Assembly: GCA_036936605.1 (NCBI GenBank)
Contig: JAUPFV010000005.1
Coordinates: 3,151,670-3,215,669, forward strand
Direction of reading: 5' to 3'
DNA: 64,000 nt
DNA from: Limnanthes douglasii subsp. nivea
Lineage: Eukaryota > Streptophyta > Magnoliopsida > Brassicales > Limnanthaceae
A model generated the notes under the pieces. It was not told the origin of the DNA. It ran no database searches and saw nothing but the letters and a program-made list of their open reading frames with translations. The stretch's first letter is position 1. Each line of letters starts with the position of its first letter. Shown piece by piece: positions 42,281 to 54,512 of the stretch. Position numbers and translations under genes: made by a program.

Positions 42281-43739
42281 GAACGTATTCTAATTAAACG
42301 GTCGTTCTTTTATTATTGTTTCTATTTTTTATACTAATATAAAATATTATATCCATCTTATTGCAATTATGATGATTATATGGTTCAAATATATTTTTAA
42401 CATAATTTGGAGACTAATCATTATTATTTTACATCAAATTTTGTTCCAAGAATAATATCTTAATCTTTAAGATCCTTTGTTTTGAAATTCAAAAATATAA
42501 TTTTATTTTTCTATAATATTTTTCATCTGTTAATTTTGAATAAGTAAATTACCATTATGTAGATATAAAACGATCATCGTGTTATCATATCCTATAATTT
42601 ATAAATTATCCATATTATTATCATTAGCACCATCATATGCATTTAACCTTTTTATCTAATTTTTAAGTAACATAATGTTTAACATTAGGATAACCTTTAG
42701 ATTATTCATTGGAATCACAAATTATTCAGGTTATTACATGTAGAAATTCTTATTAAGATCCTCATTTAGAAATATTATTTTGACATTCATTTGATAAATT
42801 TGAAGATTGTATGGCGATATAATTACAAATAATTGTTTTATGCTCATGGTTCTTGCGGAGTGAGCATATATCAAAATAATTTTATATTTTTAAAATCTTT
42901 GACAATCATTATAACCTTAAAAGCTTGAATATTTATTTTCAATTGTATTCTTTTTAATTTTTATTTATATCCAAGTAGTCTTTAATTCGAAAATAATTTA
43001 ACCGAATCTAAGTGTAATTAGTCATAATTGAATTCATCCAACGTTTATGGCCTCTCGTTAAACTATAAAATCTCCGCACAATATTGTCACGTTTTTTTTA
43101 CTAAATAATGTTTTAATAACGTTTACCATTAAATGGAAGCAAATAATTTAACTATCTTAATGGGTTTTAATCTCTCTTTCTCTCTCAAGAATCTTACTTG
43201 GCTTCTATTGAACTAAATGTACTTATTCAAAAACATATTCATCCATCATTATTTGCAGATGAAACACTTGGATAAATATCATAAGATTACCAAATAATGT
43301 GTTCATAATATATCTTCGGTATATGAGATTGTTCAGTTTACTTTTATTTTCATCTTCTTTATGTACGGTGGTGTCTTCGGGGGTAGCTAAAGAATTTTAT
43401 CAAACTTAAGATTAAGGATGCAGTACGTTTTGAGAGTTGGTAAACAAGAATTTCAACTTTGTTTTACCTTACCAAATTAGTACCATTAAAATTGGTTCAT
43501 GAGTATTATATCTTGATTCATGAATTATTCTCATCGTCTTCTCAATAGCCATGATATTATATGTATAATTTATTGTTAGATAAACATAGTAACATTGAAT
43601 AGCCTAACAAAATCGTCGATGAGATCAGACTGAAAACTCTCTGTGTTTGGAAAAGCTGGAGTTATCAAGATTCTTAAAATAAATTATTTTAACTATTACA
43701 TATTTTAATTTCATTTCAAGAGTTTTCAAGTACTTTAAT
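42281..43739. other. Non-coding, very AT-rich
   Basis: About 1.46 kb with no recognised gene, repeat or element end. Confidence 0.5.
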
Positions 43740-44029
43740 GAATCGTAATGATTTATCATTCGAACTTGATTTTGATGATTATGATGGAATTGTATGAGAG
43801 ATCGAGATAGGGTACCCTCAGGATATAGATCCCGATTTTGGTAGCCAAGTTGATGGGTCTGCCTCAACCCTTACTTATACTGCTAATATTGTCGATGAAG
43901 ACCCATTTATCACCTAAAGAATATATTATTTGTGAAGAACTTTAATTCCTAACAATGACATATGCAGCGTAAAATAGGAAATATAAATGGTGTGGTATTA
44001 TGTATTATTACAATACGAAAGATGAGGGT

Positions 44030-45120
44030 ACATCTTTGCAATATAGTCTACAAGATCATCTCTAAGATTCTAGCTAATAGAATCAAATACTTTTTCTCTT
44101 AGTTGATTGATAAATATCAATAATCTTTTATTTCCGTGAGGAACATTTCATACGACATTCTTTTCTCTCAAGAACTTCTAAGGGTTATCACTCCAACTGT
44201 AAAGGCGAGATGGTAGCTCTAAAAATCTAACTTATGAAAGAATTTTATAATGTTCGTTGGCACCTCATTCTTAAGATTCTTGTTGCCATGAACTTCCCGA
44301 AAAAGATAATCACTTGGAATATCCAATGTATTGCCAGCCTTTCGTATAACATCATTATTAATGGTGACCGTTATGCTAACTACAAAGGTAGGAAGGGGCT
44401 CAAGCAAGGTGAACTTTTCTCCTCTTTTCTCTTCGGCCTTCTAATGCAAGTCCTTTCTAGCATCCTCAAGGATAAAGTCCTGATAGGAATTTCCTGTTTC
44501 ATTGAAAATATCATAAGATCAAAATCGTCAAACTCTGCTTCAATGATGATCTCATGAATTTTTGTCATAATGATCTCAAATTTTCCAACTTATTAAAGGT
44601 AGCATAGATAACTTCTTCTCGCTTTCAAGGCTCCAAGCCAGTCCCATTAAAAGTCACATCTTTCTTCCAGGGGTAATCCCCCTCTTCGTAAAGATCTAAT
44701 CACAATCTTATGTTACAAGGAAGACAAACTTCTTGTGAAGTATATGGGAGTTCCCCTCCCCATATGAAGGCTCACTCATACTGATTATCATCATTTTCTA
44801 TATAATATTACTTCTCGCATAGATTCGTGGACCTCAAAAAAACTCTCATTTACGGGTTGGATCAAGTTATAAAAAACATTATATTACTGGACAAATATAC
44901 TCGTCATCTATTTTCATCCTTCCTTCTAGGTTCCTCAAAGAGTTGTGCCAAAGGATAAGATTGCATGGACTAATTTTACCCTACCATAATGCAGGGCGGT
45001 CTTGTGATTCTTGATTTAAAAATCTAGAATCATGCGGTTCTCTTTAAACATCCGTGATCTCTAATAAGTGATAACAAAAATTCAATCTGGTGTGACCGGA
45101 TCAAATCGAGAACAATAAAA
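44030..45120 (+). pseudogene. LINE-2 reverse transcriptase, heavily broken
   Basis: Multiple frames: VYKIISKILANRIKYFFS, then pieces matching 'FSVRNISDNILLSQEL', a GRKGLKQG segment (about 44388-44412, 'lRQGdPlSp') and the conserved 'KYMGVPL' block. The catalytic F/YADD box could not be found intact. Confidence 0.75.
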
Positions 45121-45995
45121 AGTTATAATTTGTGTGATTTAGATCTAAGTTTCTCCCCTTCTTGTACTTGGAGAAAGGTGTAACGTCTTATACCTTTGGT
45201 AAGTGATTTTTGTAGGATGGGGATTGGTAACGGGGCTAATACCTTCTTCGTGTATAATAACTGGCTCCTTCCTACATCTTTGGTAAACCACAATTGAAAA
45301 AAAATCATTAAAGATTTTAGGCTCGGGAAGAATCTCAAAGTCTTAGAAATTATTCAAGTTGGAATTCGTAATCTCACATCAGATTTGCACGAGCAATGAA
45401 TCATAAAAATCTTAAGGAGATTAAAAATATCTTTATCTCTCTACCTCTTACAAATATCAATTTTAGTGTCGTGCACTACTAGACCACCAAGAGATGAAAT
45501 TTAATGTTCACTATCAAGGATATCTAACACAAAATTTGTACGTCCACCCCCTATATCAGGTGGGCGATTTAGTATGAAATAAGTATAACATTCATCATCA
45601 TTCTTGCACCTTATGGATTGTTATCCAATGTAAGTTGTCAACTCGAGACAAACTTCTGACTTGAGATCTAAATTTATCGTCTCATTATATCTTATGTAAT
45701 TGAAATTCTAAAACTATCAATTATATCATTTATGACTCTTGTTTCACTCGGAGTCTTTGGGGTTATGCCAACTATAAACTCATATTCGTACTAAATGCTC
45801 TTAATTGATGCTTTTGGATTTCTGAGGTGTCAAATTGATCTTCTTTTCAAAGCCGTCATCACTAGCATGTTTGCTTTGAATCAATTATATACAATGTCTA
45901 GCAAAAAAAAAAACAAAATAATTTTTGGTTCCCCTCATGTTGTTGCATATATAATTTTATATCGTATTTTATCAGACCTTCAGCGCATATTTTTT

Positions 45996-46185
45996 TGTCA
46001 GGAATATCTCCACCAACTAATGTGATATTGTCCGCTTTGGGCGATTAGTCCCGCACGGTTTTGCTCTTGGTTCACTCCCAAAAGGCCTCATATTAGTTGC
46101 GATATTTCATTCACTTATATATCGTAAGTACTTGTTCAGTCTAAGCGATGTGGGATAAAGGATCAAGTTTTACTCACTTTTAACA
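45996..46185 (-). repeat. TRIM LTR A (outer, 190 bp)
   Basis: Outer LTR, matching LTR C base for base by eye. Contains GATATATAAG as a possible TATA region and AAAGCGGACAATATCA. Confidence 0.92.
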
Positions 46186-46295
46186 CTCTCCCTTAAACTT
46201 GATCCGTGGAATGGCATATACACTATGCATTCCGCCTGACTCAATACACCCATTGCATCGCTTAGAACACAAGTTTCAACCTTGCTCTGATACCA

Positions 46296-46484
46296 TGTCA
46301 GGAATATCTCCACCAACTAATGTGATATTGTCCGCTTTGGGCGATTAGTCCTGCACGATTTTGCTCTTGGTTCACTCCCAAAAGGCCTCACATAGTTGAG
46401 ATATTTCATTCACTTATATATTGTAAGTACTTGCTCAGTCTAAGCGATGTTGGATAAATGATCAAGTTTTACTCACTTTTAACA
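46296..46484 (-). repeat. TRIM LTR B (middle, 189 bp, divergent)
   Basis: Middle copy; differs from the outer two, for example CCTGCACGATTT for CCCGCACGGTTT and TATATTG for TATATCG on the plus strand. Confidence 0.92.
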
Positions 46485-46594
46485 CTCTCCCTTAAACTTG
46501 ATCCGTGGAATGGCATATACACTATGCATTCCGCCTCACTCAATACACCCATTGCATCGCTTAGAACACAAGTTTCAACCTTGCTCTGATACCA

Positions 46595-46784
46595 TGTCAG
46601 GAATATCTCCACCAACTAATGTGATATTGTCCGCTTTGGGCGATTAGTCCCGCACGGTTTTGCTCTTGGTTCACTCCCAAAAGGCCTCATATTAGTTGCG
46701 ATATTTCATTCACTTATATATCGTAAGTACTTGTTCAGTCTAAGCGATGTGGGATAAAGGATCAAGTTTTACTCACTTTTAACA
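46595..46784 (-). repeat. TRIM LTR C (outer, 190 bp)
   Basis: 5' LTR in element orientation, followed leftward by a PBS at 46583-46594. Confidence 0.92.
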
Positions 46785-47554
46785 TTTTTTACCGTAAGAT
46801 TGGATGGTGAAGGTAATTTATTAACTAAACCCTAATTTATTCATAGTTTGTATTTTTTCTTTACAATTATCACCTTCAGCACATGATGGATGCGCTTGTT
46901 GTTCGCTTTACTCGATGCCTGGTCTGGTTCTGGTTCTTCACTTTTGGTAGGGGTGTTATGTTTACCCCTGATTCTATGTTTTTTTATCGTACCCCGTTAG
47001 CTCATGAATTTTTAAGACTCATAACTATAGGTCATCATTTTTTTCTCTTAGACGTTTATGTCTATCCTGAGAGCTTCTTACATTTGTATGAATGTTTTAA
47101 CTTTAATTTAATAATTTTTCTAATAAGAAAACTACTTGGAAAATATTCAAATTTATAAGTGTATTATAAATTTTTATAACATTCAGTTTTATATATCAAA
47201 ATTTTACATATTATTTGAGAATAATATTTATTTTGTTTCATGAATTTTTTTGTTGTTTCTTTCGAATCTCTCTTTCCAAATTTATTGCATGCCAGCATAT
47301 TCAGATCTTGTTTAGTAGGTTAAGGGTTATCCCAAAGCATTTTTATCTCTATATTCGTGTTATCATTTTTCGTTGTTTACACATGTTGATTTTTGGAATC
47401 GATAGATTTTGGATAATGTTTTTATTTTTATCTAATGGATTTTTTATTTTTATTATTTCATATCATATGTTTTTTAAGTAAATAAAACTTACAATCTCAG
47501 TATTCAAATTACATTGTTTTTGGTCGTTCTACTCGCCTTTGTAAAAATTCCCTA

Positions 47555-47802
47555 ATGAGGCTCACATCTAGAGTATTCAGATTTCGTCTTCTGAGGATTC
47601 TAATCCTTCCGAGATTGATCCGCAGTTGGATATTAGACATCATCCAGCCTTTCTGGAAGAGGTTAAGGAGGTTGATAGTGGCGATGAGGTTGATAGTGGT
47701 GATGAGGTTGATTCGCCTTCTAAAAGGCTTTGTTCTTATAGACCAAGGCTACGGGTAAAAAGAATTTGTCCTCTGATAGGACCATTATCTGATGTGCCGT
47801 AA
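47555..47802 (+). pseudogene. LINE-3 ORF1, C-terminal end
   Basis: A frame ending in a stop at 47800-47802 encodes an acidic tail with the repeat VDSGDEVDSGDEVDSPSKR. This is usual for the end of plant LINE ORF1 (gag-like, DUF4283/zinc-knuckle proteins). The N-terminal part is missing or unrecognisable. Confidence 0.55.
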
Positions 47803-47814
47803 GTATTTTTCTTT

Positions 47815-48250
47815 ATGAATATTGCTTCTTGGAATGTGAGGGGTTTTAATGATCCTGTTAGGCAAAAAGATGTTACTGATTTCATAATTAGTAATAGTAT
47901 CTCAATTGTTAATATTAGTGGAAACTAAAGTCCAACTCTATAAAATCGACTCCATTATTACCTATATGGTTCCATTTTGGCATGTTATTATCAATCATTC
48001 TTCCCATCCTCTAGGTAGAATTTGGATTATCTGGAAACCTAGTGTTATCACTATTTCTAGGTTATCCGAATCCTCTCTGTATATTCATTGTCTGGCCAAG
48101 TGCCATAATTTCAATGCCTCCTTCAGATTCACGGCCATCTATTCTTTTAATGAAGCTCTGGACCGTACCCATATTTGGAATGATTTAATAACCATGGTGT
48201 CACTGTTTTCTATTAATGCCTCATTTTTCATGACAAGATTATTTCTATAA
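47815..48250 (+). pseudogene. LINE-3 ORF2 endonuclease, broken
   Basis: ORF2 start MNIASWNVRGFNDPVRQKDV at 47815 is a clean plant LINE endonuclease start. A frameshift near 47920 interrupts it at the catalytic 'ETKV' block (ETK.. appears in the next frame). GRIWIIWKPS and FTAIYSFNE follow. It ends at a deletion. Confidence 0.8.
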
Positions 48251-48399
48251 AAAATGACCATGGTGTCACTGTTTTAACTTCCGCTACTGTTTTTAAGGTT
48301 ATTGTGAGTTACTTCGAGGACTCACTTGGTACTAGGAATCCTGCTGGTTACCCGAGTTGGAGAAAGTTTCCTCTCTTCTTTATTTTAAAGTTAATGATA

Positions 48400-49602
48400 T
48401 TTATAAGACCTCAATGATTCGTGAGATTACTTGCGAGGAGATTGAGTCTGCCATTTTCAGTATTGATATGTAATAAATCGTGAGGACCTAGTAGTTTTAA
48501 TTCTAGTTTCTTTAAGTCCACTTGGAACATAGTTGGACATGATATGTGTAATGCCATCCTTGAGTTGTTTCATACGGGAACTCTCGACACAACTTGGAAT
48601 TTTACTTCCATAGCTCTCATTACCAAAAATAATTCCCCGTCCATGGCAGCTGATTTTAGACCTATTGCTCTTTGTAATGTTGTTTACAAGATTATCTCTA
48701 AGATCTTAGCTAATAGAATTAAGGATTATTTCCCCTACCTGGTTGATAATTCCCAATCGACTTTTGTCTCAGGTATGAACATATCTAATAACACCCTTCT
48801 CTCCCAAGAGATTATGAGGGGCTATCATACTAATTGTAGAGGTAAAATGATAGCTTTTAAAATCGATCTTATGAAGTCCGTTGGCACCTCATCCTTGACA
48901 TTTTTATCGCAGTGAACATCCCGGAAAAAATGATCACTTGGATAATCAATTGTATTTCCTCTCCATATTACTCCATCAATATTAATGAAGATGCTTACGA
49001 AAAATTCAAAGGTAGAAAGGGTCTGAGGTAAAGAGATCCGATTTCCCATACTCTCTTTGTCATTGGCATGCAAGTCCTCTCTAGTACCCTCAATGAGAAG
49101 AGTAAAGATAAAAACTTCTGATTTCACTGGAATTGTTACAAACTGAAAATTAATTTGCAGATGATCTTATGATTTTCTGTCATGGTGACGTAAAATCTTT
49201 TCTCCTAATCAAAGAGGATCTTGTTGATATATACTCCATTTATAGTCTAAAAGTCAACCCCTCTAAAAATCATATCTTTCTGTTGGGTATCAATAATCCT
49301 CTTCGCACTGAGATCGTGTCCATTATGGGTTATTTGGAAGGTCTCTCCCTGTTAAATATATGGGAGTTCCCCTTCTTACTGGTCGTCTAACTCACTCGGA
49401 CCGTCGTCCTTTATTTCATAAGATTACCACAAGAATCGATTCTTGGACTTCCAATCATCTCTCCTATGCCGGCAGACTTCAACTAATCAAGTCTGTCTTA
49501 TTCGCTGGCCAAGTTTACTGGTCTTCCATCTTTATCCTCCCCTTTAGAATCATTAAAGACCTCATCCAATGTCTTCGTCATTTCCTATGGCCGGGTTCCT
49601 AA
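48400..49602 (+). pseudogene. LINE-3 reverse transcriptase, broken
   Basis: WNFTSIALITK and DFRPIALCNVVYKIISKILA (48590-48715), then FADDLMIFCHGD at 49154-49189 with both catalytic aspartates intact, and the thumb MGVPLLTGRLTHSDRRPLF...LSYAGRLQLIKSVLF (49360-49510). Stops and frameshifts lie near 48914, 49030 and 49148. Confidence 0.88.
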
Positions 49603-50730
49603 ATCTAAAAATATGGAATCAGACGGGTGTCCTTAAGCATCTATGGTCAATTATTAGTAATAACAATCATTCTATCTGGTGTGATTCGATAAAAACTAAA
49701 AAAAATAAAAAAGAATACGTTTTGGGATCTTTCTATTGGTTTCTCCTCATCTTGGATTTGGAGGAAAATTATTCGTCTTCGCCCGTTCGCTTGTAATTTG
49801 TACATGGTGGCTATTGGCAATGGATCGAGTACTTCTTTATGGTACGACGCATGACTCTTTTTTACCTCTCTAGCTTCGCACTATGGCACCAATATCATTA
49901 AGAATTCCCGACTTGGGAAAAACCTCAAGGTTTCAGATATCATTCTCGATGGTCAATATAACTTGCCTTCAAATATCAGATCGGCTAGAGCTAGAAATCG
50001 TACTAATCTTGTGGAGATTGACAACCTTATCCTCATTGTGACCCATCGTAACATCAAATCCAATGATGTTCCTTTTTGGATTGTGAAGGCTAGCTGCAGC
50101 AACTTCTTAATCAATGATACTTATAACGCAATTCGTACGCCTTCATAGTTAGGAATATTCTTCGTCACTCTTTTATTTTATGGCTCGCTATCCTAGGAAA
50201 ACTTTCTACCAAAGATAAGCTTCTCAGTTGGGGTATCAACATCTCTCCTGATTGTGCCTTACGTAACTATGAATCATAAACTATTTCTCATCTCCTCTTC
50301 GACTGTAGTTTCACTAAGAGTCTTTGGACCAATGCCAGTTCAAAACTAGGGTTCTTTAATACCACCTCGTGCTGACAATCATGGGTTTGTGAGATGTCAA
50401 GTTGGTCTCACTCTTGAAACCGTCATATTTGGAGCTCTTGCTTTGGCGCAGTTATTTACCACGTTTGGAAGGTGAAGAACTCAAGAGTTTTTTGTTCCCT
50501 CCGGCCATTGCCTCTTTGGTTTCTCATTGAATCTTCTCTAATCTTTGGTTCAGATTCTATGGCCCCAAGATTTGCTGGCCTATGTAACTGTATTTTATTT
50601 ACTTATCCTTTTATTTATTTGCAGGTTATCCCCTCATTGGTCTCGTCCATTGTTGTGGACTTCCTTGGAGTTTATATCCGTCGGCTCGGTTGGTCCATGT
50701 TATTCTCTGTTTTAGTACTCTAGTTTATTT
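49603..50730 (+). pseudogene. LINE-3 C-terminal/zf-RVT region, broken
   Basis: Pieces resembling the zf-RVT domain: DVPFWIVKASCSNFLINDTYNAIR (about 50065-50140) and a degenerate 'LSTKDKLLSWGI...C' segment (50197-50260). The final frame 50472-50723 resembles the LINE C-terminus. Confidence 0.6.
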
Positions 50731-51560
50731 GAGCTATACACTCTATCTACTATGTTTTGTTTGAAAGACTTGTTTATCGGCCATTTTATGTCGATTATAT
50801 CTACTCGAGATATGTCCTAGGTAATTGTAAAAGCAAAAATTAATTTATTTAATATTTTTTTAAAAAGGCTTGGTACATAAATGGAAAGGTACTTAGAGTA
50901 CAAAGAGGTGTCCAACAAAAATTTAAGCGGTAGACCAAATTTGAAATAATTTTGATTCAACTTTCTCCACTTCTCACTCCTTTGAACGGGACAAACAGAT
51001 TCTGAAAATTTGAGCTAGAACCGAAGCTATTAAATCTCATTGATTATGATGATTTCATTAAAGGATAAAACGATGATTTCATAGCGGTGACTCGAAATGT
51101 ATGAAAGACAGGGTAATTATTGCTGTCTAGTTGTCAAAAGAATTCTTTTTTGGAAATGATTCCGAAACTTATGATTTCTATGGAGATTCACCTATAAACA
51201 AGGAAAGAGCAGAGACTCGGGGATTCTAATAGATGTTAAATGTTAGGTTTATTTAGTTTTTGTTAAGATGTTCTTCCATTCATTCTATTTGAGTCTTGTT
51301 TTGTAATTTTTTGACGTTGGTTTGGTTTGCAGGCTATTGTGTCAAATTGAGAATTTACTCTATGCGCATTCATTGCACTTTGAATAGCGGCCGCGGATTT
51401 TTTCTTTTAAAAATCTACCCACACCGTTTTATATTCAAAACGATTATCCAAAAAGATAAAATTTGTTTTATGATCGATACTTATACTTTTCAAAAATCAT
51501 AAATGTTACAACCCGATTTAATAAAATTTTATTTTAATAAATAAGATAAAGTACTTAAAT
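50731..51560. other. Non-coding flank of LINE-3
   Basis: No gene recognised; includes the probable LINE-3 3' tail (A/T runs near 50840-50870). Confidence 0.4.
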
Positions 51561-51563
51561 AAC

Positions 51564-51564
<1 letters not shown>

Positions 51565-51599
<35 letters not shown>

Positions 51600-51600
51600 T
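51565..51600 (+). repeat. Microsatellite (TTA)12
   Basis: Uninterrupted TTA repeats, about 12 units. Confidence 0.95.
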
Positions 51601-51785
51601 TCAGTAATTTTTTTTATAAACATGAAATAGCATAATATAAAGTATTTCAATTTGATATTATAATAATAATATGTAATTATCAAATTATAACTAAAAGGAC
51701 TAATCAGAACACATAACTCTGAAATCGAACTAATATATTAATTTATTTTATATATATACAGAGAGAGGTGGAAGAGAAAAACGAA

Positions 51786-51851
51786 AGAAGAAACTAGTTG
51801 AAAAAGTTTTAACATAAAAGAAACTAGTTGAAAAAGTTTTAACATAAAAGT
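51786..51851 (+). repeat. Tandem duplication, ~33-bp unit x 2
   Basis: AGAAACTAGTTGAAAAAGTT followed by TTAACATAAAAG, twice in a row without differences. Confidence 0.9.
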
Positions 51852-51880
51852 AATAATGTAGAAGCTAAGTGTAATTATAA

Positions 51881-52012
51881 TTCACAAACTTGTAAATATT
51901 AATGATTAGTTTTAGAGGTGGCGGGTACACATTAGGAGGCCCAGTGGTAACTGGAGAGCCCACTAGACCCGTCGCCTCTAAAAATAATCATTAATACTTA
52001 CAAGTTTGTGAA
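51881..52012. repeat. Foldback element with ~46-bp arms and 39-bp loop
   Basis: Arm 51881-51926 (TTCACAAACTTG...GGCGGGT) pairs with 51966-52012 (ACCCGTCGCC...CAAGTTTGTGAA) with few mismatches. The loop has CCCAGTGGTAACTGG. A single-copy hairpin in this window; MITE or small-RNA precursor possible. Confidence 0.85.
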
Positions 52013-52600
52013 CACGATTTTGATATTCGAATAAACATATTTATAAGCCTATTTTATTGATACTTATAAAATATCACCGATTAGATCCAAAATGGATTTT
52101 ATTTTTTCAATAGAATTAATTTTCTAACTCATGTTGTAATAGAACTGGATTTTTAACCCAAACATCTAGTTTTAGGTTGTTGAAATTGAAAATGGTTCGA
52201 TTTTGAAAAATTTATTTTTTATATTCATGTTTGGTACGAAACATCATTGCGAGTAGCTTTTTGGATTAATTCGTTTTGTAGTTATTTCTATAATAGTTTT
52301 TTTAGGTTGAAATTGAAACTGAATATCATTTGATTGTGGGAAAGAAATGTTTCATTTAAAATTTTCATTCCGGTTGAAGATTTAGACATTTTTTCCAAGG
52401 TAATTTTTATAGGTTCGTTTCTTTTGAATTAATTTTGCCATAAAAATGGTATTTGAGTATGGTTGCTAGTTAAAGAATTTTTGTTTCTTTTCTGCACTTT
52501 TACTTGATTCTTTTTCGTGAAAAATATTATTAGATGAATCCAAGTTATGATATGATAAACTTTCTTTATCCAATATTAGAAGCCTATCTCTAGACTTTCT
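52013..52600. other. Non-coding
   Basis: AT-rich; nothing recognised. Confidence 0.5.
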
Positions 52601-52667
52601 AAGAATGTGATGACAGCAAGTGTGGCTGGATTAGTGTCTTTGGTGAAGTCTAGTCTTTTTTTCTACT

Positions 52668-52877
52668 TTAGAGATTCCTTAGCAAGTCACTCACTTCTTG
52701 ATTTTGTTTAATGAAGATGTGATATATAGTCACTCCAAATTTGAGTAATAACTCGCAGCTTTCAATAAATGAGATCATGAACCAATGAACTTTCCGGTTT
52801 GCAATCATTTCCATTGGAATCATTGAGTCGACTGCAATGTCTAGATTAGTAATGTTTATTGCATTGCAAATCATCAT
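52668..52877 (-). pseudogene. LINE-4 C-terminal RNase H fragment
   Basis: ALLDGMMICNAI, then LDIAVDSM (catalytic 'vE.Ds' block, here VDSM), WFMISFIESCELLLKFG and IKQNQEVSDLL ('vpRe.N..AD.La'). The AD pair reads SD, with the terminal catalytic Asp kept. Confidence 0.7.
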
Positions 52878-53180
52878 TCCATCTAATAAGGCTCTACATT
52901 CTGCTAGTAAGGAAAATTGTTGGTCATATAATTTTCCATAAACCCAAAATAATTTCTCTTTTGTGGTCTCTCAAGATCCCACCACCACTTGATTCACCTG
53001 TTGATATGTTTGAGCCATCATGATCAAGTTTTATTATATTTCCACTAGGAAGTGACCATTTGACTAAGGTACTAGAAATTGTCTTCTTGGTGTGCAGATA
53101 ACAGTAGAGGTATGAGGCAGTAGTGATGTCTCCATTCCAGTGAGAATATTTGAGTAAGTTTGCATTATCAAGCTTGAAGA

Positions 53181-53985
53181 TTAGATAGCTAATTTGATGT
53201 ATTGTTGATTGAGGACTAGTAAATATTCCTTGATATTTGCTTTGTTTCTAGCTCTCCAAATAGACCAAAAAATGATATGGGGCGCGTTAATTCTGATATT
53301 GGTTTCTTTATTTGTTGACCAAAGCCATGATCTTGTTAGGTGAGATATTATCATATGTTTAGAGATGTATATACCAAACAATTCAGAAAAATATTTCCAA
53401 ATCGCCCAAGTAATGTTACATTCAACAAATAAATGTTTTGGGGATTCACTTTCTTTACAGAATTGGTATTTAAATGATAAACATTAGTGTATTCTTTGGA
53501 TGATAGAGTCAATATGAATCTATTATTTTATTAGTCTCCATAAAAAAGAGCATTTCTTGGGGGTGATGTTATTCCCTAACATTTTAAATAATTTGGATTG
53601 TTATTTTTCCGTTATTTCAATCCAAGTTTTCTTGGCGTCAAAATCCTCATTGTTAGAGAGATTTCATCAACTAAATATGAATGGATTAATTCTATATATT
53701 TTTTCAGTATCTGAAGTAAGGACAACAAGTCTAAGCTTGTCTAGGTCCCAATTCTATCTTTCAAGAATTGTTCAATAGATTCCTCAAAGATTGATAAAGA
53801 TTAGGAGAATGAGATGAATAATTGTTTTTCACATCATCTTTCCATCCAAAAATCAATATTACATCCCCTACTTTCCATAATGTATAGTTTTCTACAGTGT
53901 CTCTGATGTTTACTAGTCTCTTCCGTATTTTAAAACCATTGGTAGGCTGTTGAGCTAATAAATGATAATTATTGACACAATACAT
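53181..53985 (-). pseudogene. LINE-4 connection and zf-RVT region, broken
   Basis: TLWKVGDVILIFGWKD (about 53845-53895) is the 'W.vGdG..i.fW.D' block; IIFWSIWRARNKANIKE (about 53225-53280) is the 'W.iWkaRN...F' block before the RNase H. Confidence 0.75.
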
Positions 53986-54512
53986 GAAGAGAAGTATTTT
54001 CTCAAAATTTGAACCAACGTTTACAAGAGAAAAATGTATGTAACTACCCTATGCTTCTTATGTTAAGTCCATTTTTGTTATAAGACTTGCACAAAGAGCT
54101 CAAAAAACCCAATTGCATGGAATCTTATCTTCTTTAGTTCCCTATAGAAACCTATTGTAAATCTTTCTGAGTTAGGAAATCACACTCTTAGATAAAAGAA
54201 AACTTCGAAAAGAATAAATACGGGTAGCTATAAAAATTGATTGAATCAGTATTAGTCTACCTCCAAATGATAATATCTTACCATCTCAGTCCTCTAATTT
54301 TTATGTGACCTTCTCCACTAGTTGATTATAGATATGAACTTCTTTATTTGTGTGTATAAGAATCCCGAGGTATTTAAATGGAAGTATTCCATGTCTGAAA
54401 CCAGCTAGTCGTGTATATATATATATATATCAGCTTTTGTTTGTGTCATTTTGGAAGGAGTTGTAATGATTATTTTCTCATTGTTTATTTTTTTACCTGA
54501 ACAACCTTCATA

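Larger units (their letters stand above)
45996..46784 (-). mobile_element. TRIM with three LTRs and two interiors (789 bp)
   Basis: LTR A 45996-46185, interior 46186-46295, LTR B 46296-46484, interior 46485-46594, LTR C 46595-46784. On the minus strand LTRs begin TGTTAAAAG and end CCTGACA; each interior starts with the PBS TGGTATCAGAGC and ends with a purine tract AAGGGAGAG. It is flanked by TTTTT on both sides (45991-45995, 46785-46789), a plausible 5-bp target duplication of low complexity. A and C look identical, while B differs at about eight positions. No coding capacity. Confidence 0.93.
43740..47160 (+). mobile_element. LINE-2 relic, cut by a three-LTR TRIM
   Basis: Plus-strand LINE close to LINE-3. 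Possible ORF1 end at 43755-43915 (DPDFGSQVDGS; compare PSEIDPQLD in LINE-3). RT from about 44040 (NIVYKIISKILANRIK), thumb with YMGVPLP and RIDSWTS (about 44740-44830), and C-terminal pieces to about 45985. The TRIM at 45996-46784 interrupts it; sequence to about 47160 with an A/T-rich end may be its 3' region. A large deletion removed the endonuclease and early RT. Confidence 0.7.
47490..50730 (+). mobile_element. LINE-3 relic (L1-like), plus strand
   Basis: Best preserved of the plus-strand LINEs: ORF1 end, a 12-bp gap, then ORF2 with endonuclease, RT and zf-RVT blocks in order. Deletions and frameshifts are frequent, including one near 48240 next to a repeat of CCATGGTGTCACTGTTTT (about 48192 and 48249). 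Confidence 0.85.
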
